Assembly (NCBI RefSeq): GCF_003001935.1
Contig: NZ_PVNG01000036.1
Location: forward strand, 1 to 64,000
DNA from: Nonomuraea fuscirosea
GTDB lineage: Bacteria > Actinomycetota > Actinomycetes > Streptosporangiales > Streptosporangiaceae
Length of the DNA stretch: 64,000 nucleotides
Direction of reading: 5' to 3'
Part shown: piece by piece, positions 1 to 6,993 of the stretch
Numbering within the stretch: the stretch's first letter is position 1
Layout: the number at the start of each line of letters is the position of its first letter
The notes under the pieces: model-generated
What the model was told of the DNA's origin: nothing
Database searches by the model: none
Seen by the model: only the letters and a program-made list of their open reading frames with translations
Program-made: the position numbers and the translations under genes

Positions 1-98
1 AGGTGCCAGCGGCTCCGCCCATGACAAAAAGCCCAGGCAGAGGCACGCTTCGGTAACGCGTGAGGGAAGCCCTCTGCTGGACTTCTGCGATCAAGGAT

Positions 99-117
99 GC
101 CCCCTCTCCGGGGCTTT
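99..117 (+). terminator. Hairpin terminator of a gene left of the window
   Basis: GCCCC (99-103) pairs with GGGGC (110-114) around a six-base loop and is followed directly by TTT. It would end transcription entering from the left edge, before the first complete gene. The U-tract is short, so the call rests on the stem. Confidence 0.45.
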
Positions 118-183
118 ACTCACCGTTTGCTGGTCACAAAACCGTTACGACTGCCTCTTGAACAGATTGTTCACAACGAAAAG

Positions 184-213
184 TTGACAACGACTTGTGC
201 CGCGCCGCATGGT
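184..213 (+). promoter_or_regulatory. Promoter of the first gene, apparently leaderless
   Basis: A consensus -35 box TTGACA (184-189) is followed after 18 bases by CATGGT (208-213), an acceptable actinobacterial -10. Transcription would begin about seven bases later, at or next to the ATG at 221. No Shine-Dalgarno sequence precedes any of the three possible starts, which fits a leaderless mRNA. Confidence 0.4.
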
Positions 214-220
214 TGAACGC

Positions 221-664
221 ATGACCTCCTCCACTGATCCCTTCATGGCGCCGCAGCCCGAGCAGGCGCGGGCCCATCGGGTCTACGCGTCCCTGCACCG
301 CATCTCCGAGCGGCACGCCGCCACCGACGAACAGCGCGCCAGGCAGGCGCACCCCTCGATGCTGGGCGCCCATGAGGCCGTCAGGCTGGTGTCGTTCCTG
401 CTCAGCGGGGCCGCCCAGGCGCAGGAGGGCGAGCCGGAGGTGGATCACGCCGACATCACCGCGGCGCTGAGCCTCGTTCCGCTGATGCGCGGGGAGATGG
501 ACGCGCTGGAGGCCGGGCTCCTGGAGATGGCCAGGGGACGGGGCATGACCTGGCAGGACATCGCCTTCGGCCTCGGCCTGCGGACCGCGCAGGCGGCCAG
601 GCAGCGGCACGAGAGACTGGCCGGCCGTACGACGGCCGATGAGGACGTGCCGGGCTCGGACTGA
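221..664 (+). CDS. Small helical protein with HTH-like tail, function unknown
   Basis: A 147-residue protein read from the ATG at 221. In-frame starts also exist at 197 (GTG) and 209 (ATG); 221 was chosen because a TTGACA/CATGGT promoter would place the transcript start there and no ribosome site is visible. The sequence is Ala/Arg-rich and helical with no signal peptide or membrane segment. Near residues 108-130 the stretch GMTWQDIAFGLGLRTAQAARQR looks like a helix-turn-helix recognition unit, as in actinobacterial proteins that sense or bind DNA, so a regulatory role is possible but not shown. It is convergent with the oxidoreductase gene and the two share a strong hairpin. Confidence 0.7.
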   Translation: MTSSTDPFMAPQPEQARAHRVYASLHRISERHAATDEQRARQAHPSMLGAHEAVRLVSFLLSGAAQAQEGEPEVDHADITAALSLVPLMRGEMDALEAGLLEMARGRGMTWQDIAFGLGLRTAQAARQRHERLAGRTTADEDVPGSD

Positions 665-679
665 CGGCCACGCCCGAGC

Positions 680-718
680 GGCGCGGTGCCGGCCGGGGTG
701 GCCGGGCGGCACCGCGCC
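680..718. terminator. Bidirectional terminator hairpin
   Basis: Perfect 12-base arms, GGCGCGGTGCCG (680-691) and CGGCACCGCGCC (707-718), enclose a 15-base loop. It sits between the stop codons of two convergent genes (664 and 726), the expected place for a shared terminator. There is no T-tract, as is common in high-GC actinobacteria. Confidence 0.65.
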
Positions 719-725
719 AGGGTCG

Positions 726-1802
726 TCAGCCGGCGGCGGCCGAGTTGCCCAGCGCCACCGGGGCGGGGCGTTCGCAGGTGCTCTCGACGTCCACCGAGCG
801 CCCGGACTTGGCCGAGGCGAGCAGCGATTCCATGATGTCGAGCACATGGATGCCGAGCGTTCCGCCCGCCCTGGGCTCGCGGCCGAAGGCGAAGTCGATC
901 AGGCCGACGCCGCGCCCCGCCTCCTCGTACCCGGCCGACACCGGCAGGGGGGCCGCGTCCTTCTCCCCCAGCCGGGTCAGCAGCACGGTGCCGTCGAAGT
1001 GGTTGGGGTCGGGGACCACGAGCGAGCCCAGTTCCCCGTGCACCTCGATGTTGGGCGCCTTGGTCGCCACCGCGTCGAAGCTCATGACCAGCGTGGACAG
1101 CGCGCCCGACTCGTGCACGAGCACGCCCGTGACGTGGGTGTCCACCAGGACCGGGATCTCCTCGCCCTGGCGCGGGCCCTTGCCGATCGTGCGCTTGGCC
1201 CGCGTACGGCCGGCCGCCCCGATGACCGTGGCCACCGGGCCGAGCAGCGTCACCAGGCTGGAGATGTAGTACGGGCCCATGTCGAGGAGCGGCCCGCCGC
1301 CCGGCACGTAATAGAAGTCGGGGTTGGGATGCCAGCGCTCGTGGCCGGGCGTCAGCATCGTCGCCGTCGCCGCGACCGGCCGGCCGATCAGCCCGTCGTC
1401 GATCGCCACGCGGGCCGTCTGCGTGCCGGTGCCGAGCACCGTGTCGGGCGCGCACCCGACCCGTACCCCGGCTTCGGCGGCTGCCTCCAGCACGCGTCGC
1501 GCGTCCGCGCCGGTCGCGGCGAGGGGCTTCTCGCAGTAGACGTGCTTGCCCGCGGCGATGGCCTGGAGCGCGATCTCGGCGTGGGCGGCCGGGATGGTGA
1601 GGTTGAGCACGGTGTCGATCCGCGCGTCCGCCATCAGGTCCGGCACGCTCAGCACCTCGACGCCCGCGTACGGCCGCACCGCCTCCCGCGCCCGGTCGAG
1701 ATCCAGGTCGGCCACCGCCACCAGGTTCACCTGCGGCAGCCGGTCGATGGTCTGGAGGTACTGGGCCGAGATGGCCCCGCAGCCCACGATGCCGAGGTTC
1801 AC
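726..1802 (-). CDS. Gfo/Idh/MocA-family NAD(P)-dependent oxidoreductase
   Basis: A 358-residue cytoplasmic dehydrogenase of the glucose-fructose oxidoreductase/inositol dehydrogenase family, which oxidises or reduces sugars and cyclitols. The Rossmann fold begins at once (LGIVGCGAISAQYL, residues 3-16), and the family motif EKPLA, whose Lys is catalytic, follows about 100 residues in. The C-terminal alpha/beta substrate domain contains GGGPLLDMGPYY and a typical length. The GTG start at 1802 overlaps the TGA of the ThuA gene by four bases (GTGA), which fixes the start and shows translational coupling. ThuA and Gfo/Idh proteins are frequent partners in sugar catabolism; the substrate cannot be read from the sequence. 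Confidence 0.9.
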   Translation of the reverse strand: MNLGIVGCGAISAQYLQTIDRLPQVNLVAVADLDLDRAREAVRPYAGVEVLSVPDLMADARIDTVLNLTIPAAHAEIALQAIAAGKHVYCEKPLAATGADARRVLEAAAEAGVRVGCAPDTVLGTGTQTARVAIDDGLIGRPVAATATMLTPGHERWHPNPDFYYVPGGGPLLDMGPYYISSLVTLLGPVATVIGAAGRTRAKRTIGKGPRQGEEIPVLVDTHVTGVLVHESGALSTLVMSFDAVATKAPNIEVHGELGSLVVPDPNHFDGTVLLTRLGEKDAAPLPVSAGYEEAGRGVGLIDFAFGREPRAGGTLGIHVLDIMESLLASAKSGRSVDVESTCERPAPVALGNSAAAG

Positions 1803-2506
1803 CGGCTGGCCCACAGCATGCCCCTTTCGATGATCGTGCGCACGCTGTCGTTCTCCAGGACGTCGACGCTGTGCCCGGGAGTGGCGACGAAGATCTTCCC
1901 GTTGCCCCAGCGCCGGGTCCAGATAGCCGGCGAGGTCACCTCGCGGTGCCAGGGGTCCCACGGGCGGACCTTCTGCGTGGTGGTGGCCAGCACGTCGATG
2001 TAGGCGTCGCTCAGCACCCAGTACTGCTCGGTGACGAGGTCGAAGTCGGCGATCCCCCGGGTGATGGGGTGGTCGGCCGCCTCGGGGAGCATGTTGACGG
2101 TGTAGGGGACGAAGTTGTGCCGTTCCGTGCCCGCGTCCTCGTCGTCCGGGTGCTTGCCGGGGTGGCAGGCGAACTGCCCGCCGATGAGGTGCAGGTAGTC
2201 GGAGGAGTTGCGGTAGGAGTCGGCGATCCCGCCGTGCCAGCCCGCCATCCCGGTGCCCGCCTCGATCGCGGCCCGCAGGCCCTTGAGCTCGGCCGGCTCG
2301 ATCTTGCCCATGGTGTAGCACTGGACGATGAGGTCGACTCCGGCCATGTACGCGGGGTCCGCGTAGGGCGCCGGGCTGTCCGACAGCCGTACCTCGAAAC
2401 CGTTCTTCTCAAGGAAGGGTACGAAGAGGTCGGTGGCCGCCACCGGGGCGTGCCCTTCCCAGCCGCCCCGCACCACGAGGACCGTGCGCGTGTTCTCGCC
2501 CGCCAT
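1799..2506 (-). CDS. ThuA-domain protein (trehalose-utilisation type)
   Basis: A 235-residue protein of the ThuA family, a glutamine amidotransferase-like flavodoxin fold linked to disaccharide catabolism. Recognisable blocks are the opening strand RTVLVVRGGWEGH, DLIVQCYTMG, GMAGWHGG near the middle and the late PHS/W-rich block RPWDPWHREV-RRWGNGKIFV. Start ATG 2506 was chosen because homology begins there; upstream codons read into a region with an inverted repeat. It is the first gene of a two-gene unit with the oxidoreductase (4-base overlap). An inverted repeat lies 36 bases upstream and a second hairpin further up, so the unit probably has its own control. Confidence 0.85.
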   Translation of the reverse strand: MAGENTRTVLVVRGGWEGHAPVAATDLFVPFLEKNGFEVRLSDSPAPYADPAYMAGVDLIVQCYTMGKIEPAELKGLRAAIEAGTGMAGWHGGIADSYRNSSDYLHLIGGQFACHPGKHPDDEDAGTERHNFVPYTVNMLPEAADHPITRGIADFDLVTEQYWVLSDAYIDVLATTTQKVRPWDPWHREVTSPAIWTRRWGNGKIFVATPGHSVDVLENDSVRTIIERGMLWASR

Positions 2507-2542
2507 GCAATCGCCAATCGCTCGATGAACCATAAATCGGCC

Positions 2543-2573
2543 GTGTGCCGCCAAAGACATAGAAGCGGCACAC
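2543..2573. promoter_or_regulatory. Inverted repeat upstream of the ThuA gene
   Basis: Perfect nine-base arms GTGTGCCGC (2543-2551) and GCGGCACAC (2565-2573) with a 13-base AT-richer loop lie just upstream of the ThuA start. Position and symmetry suit a repressor site or an mRNA hairpin in the 5' leader; no cognate regulator is in the window. Confidence 0.45.
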
Positions 2574-2623
2574 TTCGCCAATTGTGTCTGAGTCCGGCGG
2601 AAAACTCCCGTTGATATTGCCGC

Positions 2624-2660
2624 CGATGACGCCGGGATTGTCGGGATTCCGGCGTCATCG
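2624..2660 (-). terminator. Strong stem-loop between ABC remnant and ThuA gene
   Basis: Perfect 12-base arms CGATGACGCCGG (2624-2635) and CCGGCGTCATCG (2649-2660) flank a 13-base loop. It lies 14 bases past the stop codon of the decayed ATPase (2674), so it reads best as the terminator of the former operon. No T-run follows. Confidence 0.55.
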
Positions 2661-2673
2661 CACAACGCGCTGG

Positions 2674-3199
2674 TCAGCGAGGTGATCGGGCGAGGTGGTG
2701 GACCACGCCCAGGTCGTGCGAGATGAACAGCAGCGCCGTGCCGTCCTCGGTCTGGAGGTCGGCGAGCAGGTCGAGCACCTGCGCCTGGATCGAGACGTCG
2801 AGCGCGGAGACGGGCTCGTCGCACATGAGCACGTCGGGGCGCGGGGCCGGGGTGCGGGCGCGCCGCTCGTCCCGCCCGCCGGTTCGCAGCGGCTCGGCGA
2901 TCAGGCGGCCGGTGGTGTGGCGGGGGGTCGAAGCAGTCGACGGGGTTCTGCGAGATGAGCTGGATTCCGGGACGGAACGGGCGGCGCCGGCGTTCCGGCA
3001 GGGCGCTCCACGGCTGTCGGTGCAGGGTGACGCCGCCCTCGTCCGGGGTCAGCAGGCCGAGGGCCAGCCGGGCCAGCGTGGTCTTGCCCGAGCCGGATTC
3101 GCCGACGACGCCCAGGGTCTCGCCGCGGTGCAGGGTGAAGGACACGTCGACGACGCAGCGGGAACCGTACGAACGGAACAGCCCGGTCGCCGCGAGCAC
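2674..3199 (-). pseudogene. Remnant of oligopeptide-type ABC transporter ATPase
   Basis: The N-terminal half reads GTG-start, FRSYGSRCVVDVSF, Walker A GESGSGKTT and Q-loop QLISQNPVDCFDP in one frame. After a run of six Cs near 2918 the reading continues one base out of frame as RHTTGRLIAEPLRTGGRDE, then jumps without stop to Walker B/D-loop VLMCDEPVSALDVS and the H-loop FISHDLGVV, and stops at 2674. The segment that should hold the LSGGQ signature (about 50-60 codons) is gone and the C-terminal oligopeptide-binding extension is missing. One frameshift plus one in-frame deletion make it non-functional. It resembles DppF/OppF-type ATPases. Confidence 0.85.
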
Positions 3200-3321
3200 C
3201 GGCGCGGGGCCCGGCGTCTGAACGGTGGATTCCGGCCTGGGAGTGACGCGGGCCTCCTCCGTGGCGCGGCTCCCACCGGTGCGGGGAAGTGGGCGGCCAG
3301 GTGGATCGGCTTGCGGCTCAT
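3200..3321 (-). pseudogene. N-terminal stub of an LLM-type flavin monooxygenase (tentative)
   Basis: A plausible ATG at 3321 opens with MSRKPIHLAAHFPAPVG, which matches my memory of the amino terminus of NtaA/SnaA/DszA-type FMN-dependent monooxygenases (xKPIHLAAHFPGxN). After about 16 residues the frame loses any resemblance and runs into the ATPase remnant, so nearly all of a roughly 440-codon gene would have been deleted. Its neighbour at 3365-3877 is a flavin reductase, the usual partner that supplies reduced FMN. The match is short; it could also be chance. Confidence 0.4.
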
Positions 3322-3364
3322 CGCGGCCGCTTCATGGGTCGGGTCACGCTTGGCTCCGGGGTGC

Positions 3365-3877
3365 TCAGTCTTCTGGATGCGGGAGGAACCGGCCGAAGCG
3401 GCCCTGGTGGTAGAGGAGGGGGCGGCCAGGGCTGTGCGTGGTCACCTCGGCGACCAGCCCGACCACCAGGATGTGGTCGCCGACCTCGGCCGTCTCGTAC
3501 GGCAGGCAGATCAGGTGCGCGGAGACGTCCTGGAGCAGCGGCGCGCCGAGCGGCCCCGCCCGCCAGCGGGTGGGCGGCGCGAACCTGTCGATGCCCTTGC
3601 GCGCGAACCGGGCGGCCACCTCGGCCTGGTCGCTGGCCAGGATGTTGACCGCGAAGTGGTCGGCGGTGCGCAGCCAGGGCCAGGTGGAGGAGGACTGGTC
3701 GACGTAGAAGGAGACCAGCGGCGGTTCCAGGCTGACCGAGGAGAAGGAGGTGGCGGTCAGCCCGACGGGGACGCCGTCGTTCTGGGCGGTGATGATCACG
3801 ACGCCGCTGGCGTGCACGGCCAGCGCCTTCCTGAAGTGCTCGGCTTCGACGGCGCGGTCGGGCAGGGTGTCCGTCAT
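3365..3877 (-). CDS. Flavin reductase-domain protein (FMN reductase component)
   Basis: A 170-residue protein of the flavin reductase-like/HpaC family, which reduces FMN or FAD with NAD(P)H and hands it to a monooxygenase. Visible family blocks are FRKALAVHASGVVIITA, GLTATSFSSVSLEPPLVSF, FAVNILASDQ and the C-terminal GRPLLYHQGRFGRF. The ATG at 3877 has an excellent Shine-Dalgarno sequence (GAGAGGAGG) nine bases upstream, so longer in-frame extensions were rejected. Its monooxygenase partner appears to be the stub at 3200-3321. A cysteine-rich leader peptide lies 228 bases upstream, suggesting that this gene was induced when cysteine is scarce. Confidence 0.88.
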   Translation of the reverse strand: MTDTLPDRAVEAEHFRKALAVHASGVVIITAQNDGVPVGLTATSFSSVSLEPPLVSFYVDQSSSTWPWLRTADHFAVNILASDQAEVAARFARKGIDRFAPPTRWRAGPLGAPLLQDVSAHLICLPYETAEVGDHILVVGLVAEVTTHSPGRPLLYHQGRFGRFLPHPED

Positions 3878-4105
3878 GCCCGGCCCCTCCTCTCGGATGC
3901 GTGGCGGGCGGCCATGAACCTGGTTGAGATCACGGAGTTGTTCCTCACGAAGAAGGGCGCGCTCAAGCGGCACGGCGCGAGCATGGGCGAGCGCGGGCGA
4001 GCGCGGGCGGAAGGGTTCGTCAGCGGAGCGTGGACGGCGTCGGCCACGCCGGAGCACGAGGGTGAAGGGCGGGCGGGGGCCGCGCCGCCGGCTACTGGTC
4101 CGTGA

Positions 4106-4180
4106 TCAACGACACTGGGCGCTGGCGACGTGGCAGCAGTCCACGTGCGGGCGTCCGGTCAGGAGGAATCCCTGGCTCAT
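4106..4180 (-). CDS. Cysteine-rich leader peptide (attenuation peptide), 24 residues
   Basis: A 24-codon ORF with ATG at 4180 and TGA at 4106. Its second half, RPHVDCCHVASAQCR-stop, matches the pattern of actinobacterial cysteine leader peptides (…RxHVDLCRVASxxCR), known from mycobacteria, where ribosome stalling at Cys codons controls downstream sulfur genes. Three Cys lie in the last ten residues. No ribosome site precedes it; the promoter places transcription at the ATG itself, and such peptides are often leaderless. The downstream flavin reductase gene and the monooxygenase/ABC remnants would be the controlled operon. Too short for usual gene callers. Confidence 0.72.
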   Translation of the reverse strand: MSQGFLLTGRPHVDCCHVASAQCR

Positions 4181-4188
4181 GGCAACGA

Positions 4189-4216
4189 CGCTAAGCCGCG
4201 ATCCCGGATAAGTCAA
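4189..4216 (-). promoter_or_regulatory. Promoter of the cysteine leader peptide
   Basis: Read on the minus strand, TTGACT (4216-4211) and TTAGCG (4194-4189) are separated by 16 bases, and the leader ATG at 4180 falls about nine bases after the -10. A further inverted repeat, ATTTCC (4218-4223) and GGAAAT (4237-4242), sits immediately upstream and includes the stop codon of the amidohydrolase gene; it could bind a sulfur regulator. Confidence 0.5.
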
Positions 4217-4229
4217 TATTTCCTACTGG

Positions 4230-5096
4230 TTATGAGGGAAATTGGCGAGGGAGCCCGGCGTAGACCTTCATCGCGTTGCCCGCGAGCACGGCCGCGGCCA
4301 CCTCGTCCGGCAGCAGCCCGGCCACCGCGCGGGCGTTGGCGGCGGTGCCGGGAACGCCCGGCCAGTCGGTGCCGAAGATGCACTTCCCGGCCAGCCGGGC
4401 CAGGTCGAAGCGGGCGTAGTACTCCGGCAGCCGCTTGGGCGGCAGGCCGGACAGCTCCAGCCAGACCGTCTCGTTCGACAGGGCCAGGAAGGCGGCCGCG
4501 TCGTACCACCAGCCGCGCCCGCCATGTGCGAGCACCACGTCGAGCCCGGGGAAGTCGCGCACGACCGGGATGAGGAAGGCCGGGTCGGCGTTCTCGTTGG
4601 CCGAGCCGGGGAAGGTGCTGGTGCCGCAGTGGACCACCAGCGGCACGCCCTGCTCCTCCAGCACCTGGTAGGCGGGGTAGAGCGCCGCGTCGTCACAGCG
4701 GAAACCGCCGTGGACGGGGTGCAGCTTCAGCGCGGCGGCGCCGAGGGCGAGCTGCCTGCGCACCTCGGCGGCGAGGGGGAAGTGCAGGTGCGGATTGACG
4801 TTGGCGACCGGGCGGAACCGGGACGGATTGTGCTCGACGATCGGCAGCAGGTCCTCGAACGCCTGCGTGCCGGTGGCCTTCGGGCTGTATTCGCACAGCA
4901 GCAGCGCCACGTCCACGCCCTGCGCGGCGAACACCTCGTCCAGGCGGGCGGGACGGGGACGGCCCCCGGCGTCCCAGACGTCCTCGATCAGCCCCTCGGG
5001 GCCGAAGTCGCGGGCCCAGCGCAGCCAGGCGGGCTTGAGGGTGCCGAGCACCGGCACATGGACGTGGGCGTCGATGAGCGGCGTGCCGTCGAGCAT
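4230..5096 (-). CDS. Amidohydrolase-2 family metal-dependent hydrolase
   Basis: A 288-residue TIM-barrel hydrolase of the amidohydrolase_2 family (ACMSD/gamma-resorcylate decarboxylase-like). The opening strand carries the metal-binding DAHVHVP near residue 10; later come AALKLHPVHGGF, PLVVHCGTS (metal His), VVLAHGGRG and the C-terminal FGTDWPG with the catalytic Asp. These enzymes hydrolyse lactones or amides or decarboxylate aromatic acids; the substrate is not evident. The gene is divergent from a PaaX-like regulator across 79 bases holding an inverted repeat, so that regulator is the likely controller. Confidence 0.85.
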   Translation of the reverse strand: MLDGTPLIDAHVHVPVLGTLKPAWLRWARDFGPEGLIEDVWDAGGRPRPARLDEVFAAQGVDVALLLCEYSPKATGTQAFEDLLPIVEHNPSRFRPVANVNPHLHFPLAAEVRRQLALGAAALKLHPVHGGFRCDDAALYPAYQVLEEQGVPLVVHCGTSTFPGSANENADPAFLIPVVRDFPGLDVVLAHGGRGWWYDAAAFLALSNETVWLELSGLPPKRLPEYYARFDLARLAGKCIFGTDWPGVPGTAANARAVAGLLPDEVAAAVLAGNAMKVYAGLPRQFPS

Positions 5097-5113
5097 GCCC
5101 CGTACATTACGCT

Positions 5114-5148
5114 CTACACAGCCATAATGGTTCGGCGGTGGTTTGTAG
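5114..5148. promoter_or_regulatory. Imperfect dyad in the amidohydrolase/PaaX-like divergent region
   Basis: CTACACA (5114-5120) and TTTGTAG (5142-5148) form an inverted repeat with one mismatch, with CCATAATGG between them. It lies between two divergent starts and is the natural candidate operator for the PaaX-like protein. Confidence 0.35.
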
Positions 5149-5175
5149 CACGTGAACGGCGAGAAGAGAGCCGGC

Positions 5176-6027
5176 ATGATCCAGGGCGAGACACACGTCC
5201 AGACAAAGGCCAGGGGGTCGACGGGAGCGCGTTCGCTGCTGCTGACCGTGCTCGGCGAGTTCGTCCTGCCGCGCGGCGGCGAGGTCTGGACCGGCACCCT
5301 GGTCACCGCGCTGGGCGCGCTCGGCGTCGAGGAGAAGTCCGCCCGCCAGGCCCTCTCGCGCACGGCCGCCGAGGGTCTGCTCGGCTCCGCCCGGCACGGC
5401 CGCAGGGTGCGCTGGAGCCTGTCCCCGGCCGGCGACCGGCTGCTGCGCGAGGGCACCGAGCGCATCTACGGCTTCATGCGCGGGCCGCACGACTGGGACG
5501 GCCGCTGGCTCGTGCTCACCGCGGGGGTGCCGGAGTCGCAGCGGCGGCTGCGCCACCGCCTGCGCACCCGGCTCACCTGGCTCGGGCTCGGCTCCCCCGC
5601 TCCCGGCCTGTGGGTGATCCCCGACGCCTCGAAGGAGGCCGCGGTCCGCGAAGTGGTGCATGAGCTCGACCTCGGCGACCGCGTCTTCGCCTGGACGGGC
5701 CCGTCGGCCGGGATCGGCGACCCCGCCAGGCTGATCACGGCCGCGTGGGACCTCGACGACGTGGAGAAACGCTACCTGGCCTTCATCGAGCGCTTCGCGG
5801 GCCTCACCGCGGCCACCGGCCGGGAGGCGTTCGTCCACCAGGTGCGGATCGTCCAGGAATGGCGGGGCTTCCCGTTCCTCGACCCCGACCTGCCCGCCGA
5901 GCTGCTGGAGCACGACTGGCCGGGGCCGCGGGCCGCGGCCGTCTTCCACGACCTGCGCAACCGCTGGCACCGCAGGGCCCAGGCCGAGTGGGACGTCATG
6001 GACGGCGAGGCCGGCACCCGCCCGTGA
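5176..6027 (+). CDS. PaaX-like family transcriptional repressor
   Basis: A 283-residue regulator with the three-part PaaX layout: an N-terminal winged helix (LLLTVLGEFVLPRGGEVWTGTLVTALGALGVEEKSARQALSRTA is its core, roughly residues 20-65), a central domain beginning RIYGFMRGPHDWDGRWLVLT, and a C-terminal domain with FIERF and a late WRGFPFLDPDLP motif. PaaX proteins repress aromatic catabolism genes until an acyl-CoA ligand binds. ATG 5176 follows a purine-rich AGAAGAGAG stretch; a GTG at 5152 in the same frame lacks one. It probably controls the divergent amidohydrolase. The 69 bases to the convergent importer operon show no clear hairpin. Confidence 0.88.
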   Translation: MIQGETHVQTKARGSTGARSLLLTVLGEFVLPRGGEVWTGTLVTALGALGVEEKSARQALSRTAAEGLLGSARHGRRVRWSLSPAGDRLLREGTERIYGFMRGPHDWDGRWLVLTAGVPESQRRLRHRLRTRLTWLGLGSPAPGLWVIPDASKEAAVREVVHELDLGDRVFAWTGPSAGIGDPARLITAAWDLDDVEKRYLAFIERFAGLTAATGREAFVHQVRIVQEWRGFPFLDPDLPAELLEHDWPGPRAAAVFHDLRNRWHRRAQAEWDVMDGEAGTRP

Positions 6028-6096
6028 CGCCCATCGACACTCTACGGACTCTCGACGCCGGACCATCCGCCTGTCGCCGATCCCCTGGCTTTCCGC

Positions 6097-6993
6097 TCAG
6101 TTCTTGATGCCGGTGAGCGTGACCCCCTCGATGAAGTAGCGCTGCAGGAAGAAGAACAGGGCGATGATGGGCGCGATCACGGCGGCGGAGGCGGCCATCA
6201 GGTATCCCCACTGGGTGAGGTACGTGCTCTGGAAGGAGGCCAGGCCGAGGGAGAGCGTGTACTTCTCCTCGTCGTTGAGGTAGAGCAGCGGGCCGAGGAA
6301 GTCGTTCCAGGTCCCGATGAAGGTGAAGATCGTCACCACCACGATCGCGGGCTTCGACAGCGGCATGACGATCGTCCAGAAGACCCGCCACGGCGAGGCC
6401 CCGTCGATGTAGGCGGCCTCGTCCAGCTCGAACGGGATCGTCAGGAAGAACTGCCGCAGCAGGAACACGTTGAACACCCCGCCGCCCGCGCCGGCGAACC
6501 AGCTCGGCACCGTCAGCGGGACGAACGTGTCGAGCGCGCCCAGCTCCTGCCACATCACGAAGGTCGGGATGAGCGTCACCGCGTACGGCAGCATGACCCC
6601 GCTCAGCAGCACCGCGAACGCCACGTTCCGGCCCCGCCAGCGCAGCCGGGAGAAGCTGAACGCGGCCACCGAGCAGGTCAGCACCGTGCCGAGCACGCTG
6701 ATCACCGCGATGACCACCGTGTTGACGAAGTACAGCCAGAACGGCTGCGCCGTGAGCGCCTCGGTGAAGTTGTCCCACTGGAACGGCGACGGGATCCACT
6801 CCGGCGGCGCGACGAACATCTGCGCGTCCTGCATGAGCGCGCTGCGCACCAGCCAGACGAACGGCAGCAGCGTCGGCACGGCCCCGGCCACGAGCGCCAC
6901 GTACAACAGCGCCTTGCCGTACCTGCGCGGCCGGCGCGGGCCCGCGACCGGGGCGACCCGCGCGGCGCGCGGCGGCGTTTCCAGCGCGGTCAT
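6097..6993 (-). CDS. Sugar ABC transporter permease (MalG-type)
   Basis: A 298-residue inner-membrane permease with six predicted helices. The cytoplasmic EAA loop reads ELDEAAYIDGASPWRVFWTIVMPL, the docking site for the ATPase. It is the last gene of the GH127 operon; its ATG at 6993 overlaps the TGA of the preceding permease gene (ATGA). MalG-type family members pair with a MalF-type partner, here the neighbour. No ATP-binding gene is present in the operon, as is usual for actinobacteria that share one MsiK-type ATPase among several importers. Confidence 0.92.
   Translation of the reverse strand: MTALETPPRAARVAPVAGPRRPRRYGKALLYVALVAGAVPTLLPFVWLVRSALMQDAQMFVAPPEWIPSPFQWDNFTEALTAQPFWLYFVNTVVIAVISVLGTVLTCSVAAFSFSRLRWRGRNVAFAVLLSGVMLPYAVTLIPTFVMWQELGALDTFVPLTVPSWFAGAGGGVFNVFLLRQFFLTIPFELDEAAYIDGASPWRVFWTIVMPLSKPAIVVVTIFTFIGTWNDFLGPLLYLNDEEKYTLSLGLASFQSTYLTQWGYLMAASAAVIAPIIALFFFLQRYFIEGVTLTGIKN

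Noticed and set aside
3900..4105. Additional gene between the flavin reductase and the leader peptide
   Set aside because: Frames there are Arg/Pro-rich without starts or ribosome sites; the stretch fits an attenuator leader better, although I could not identify a clear terminator hairpin by eye.
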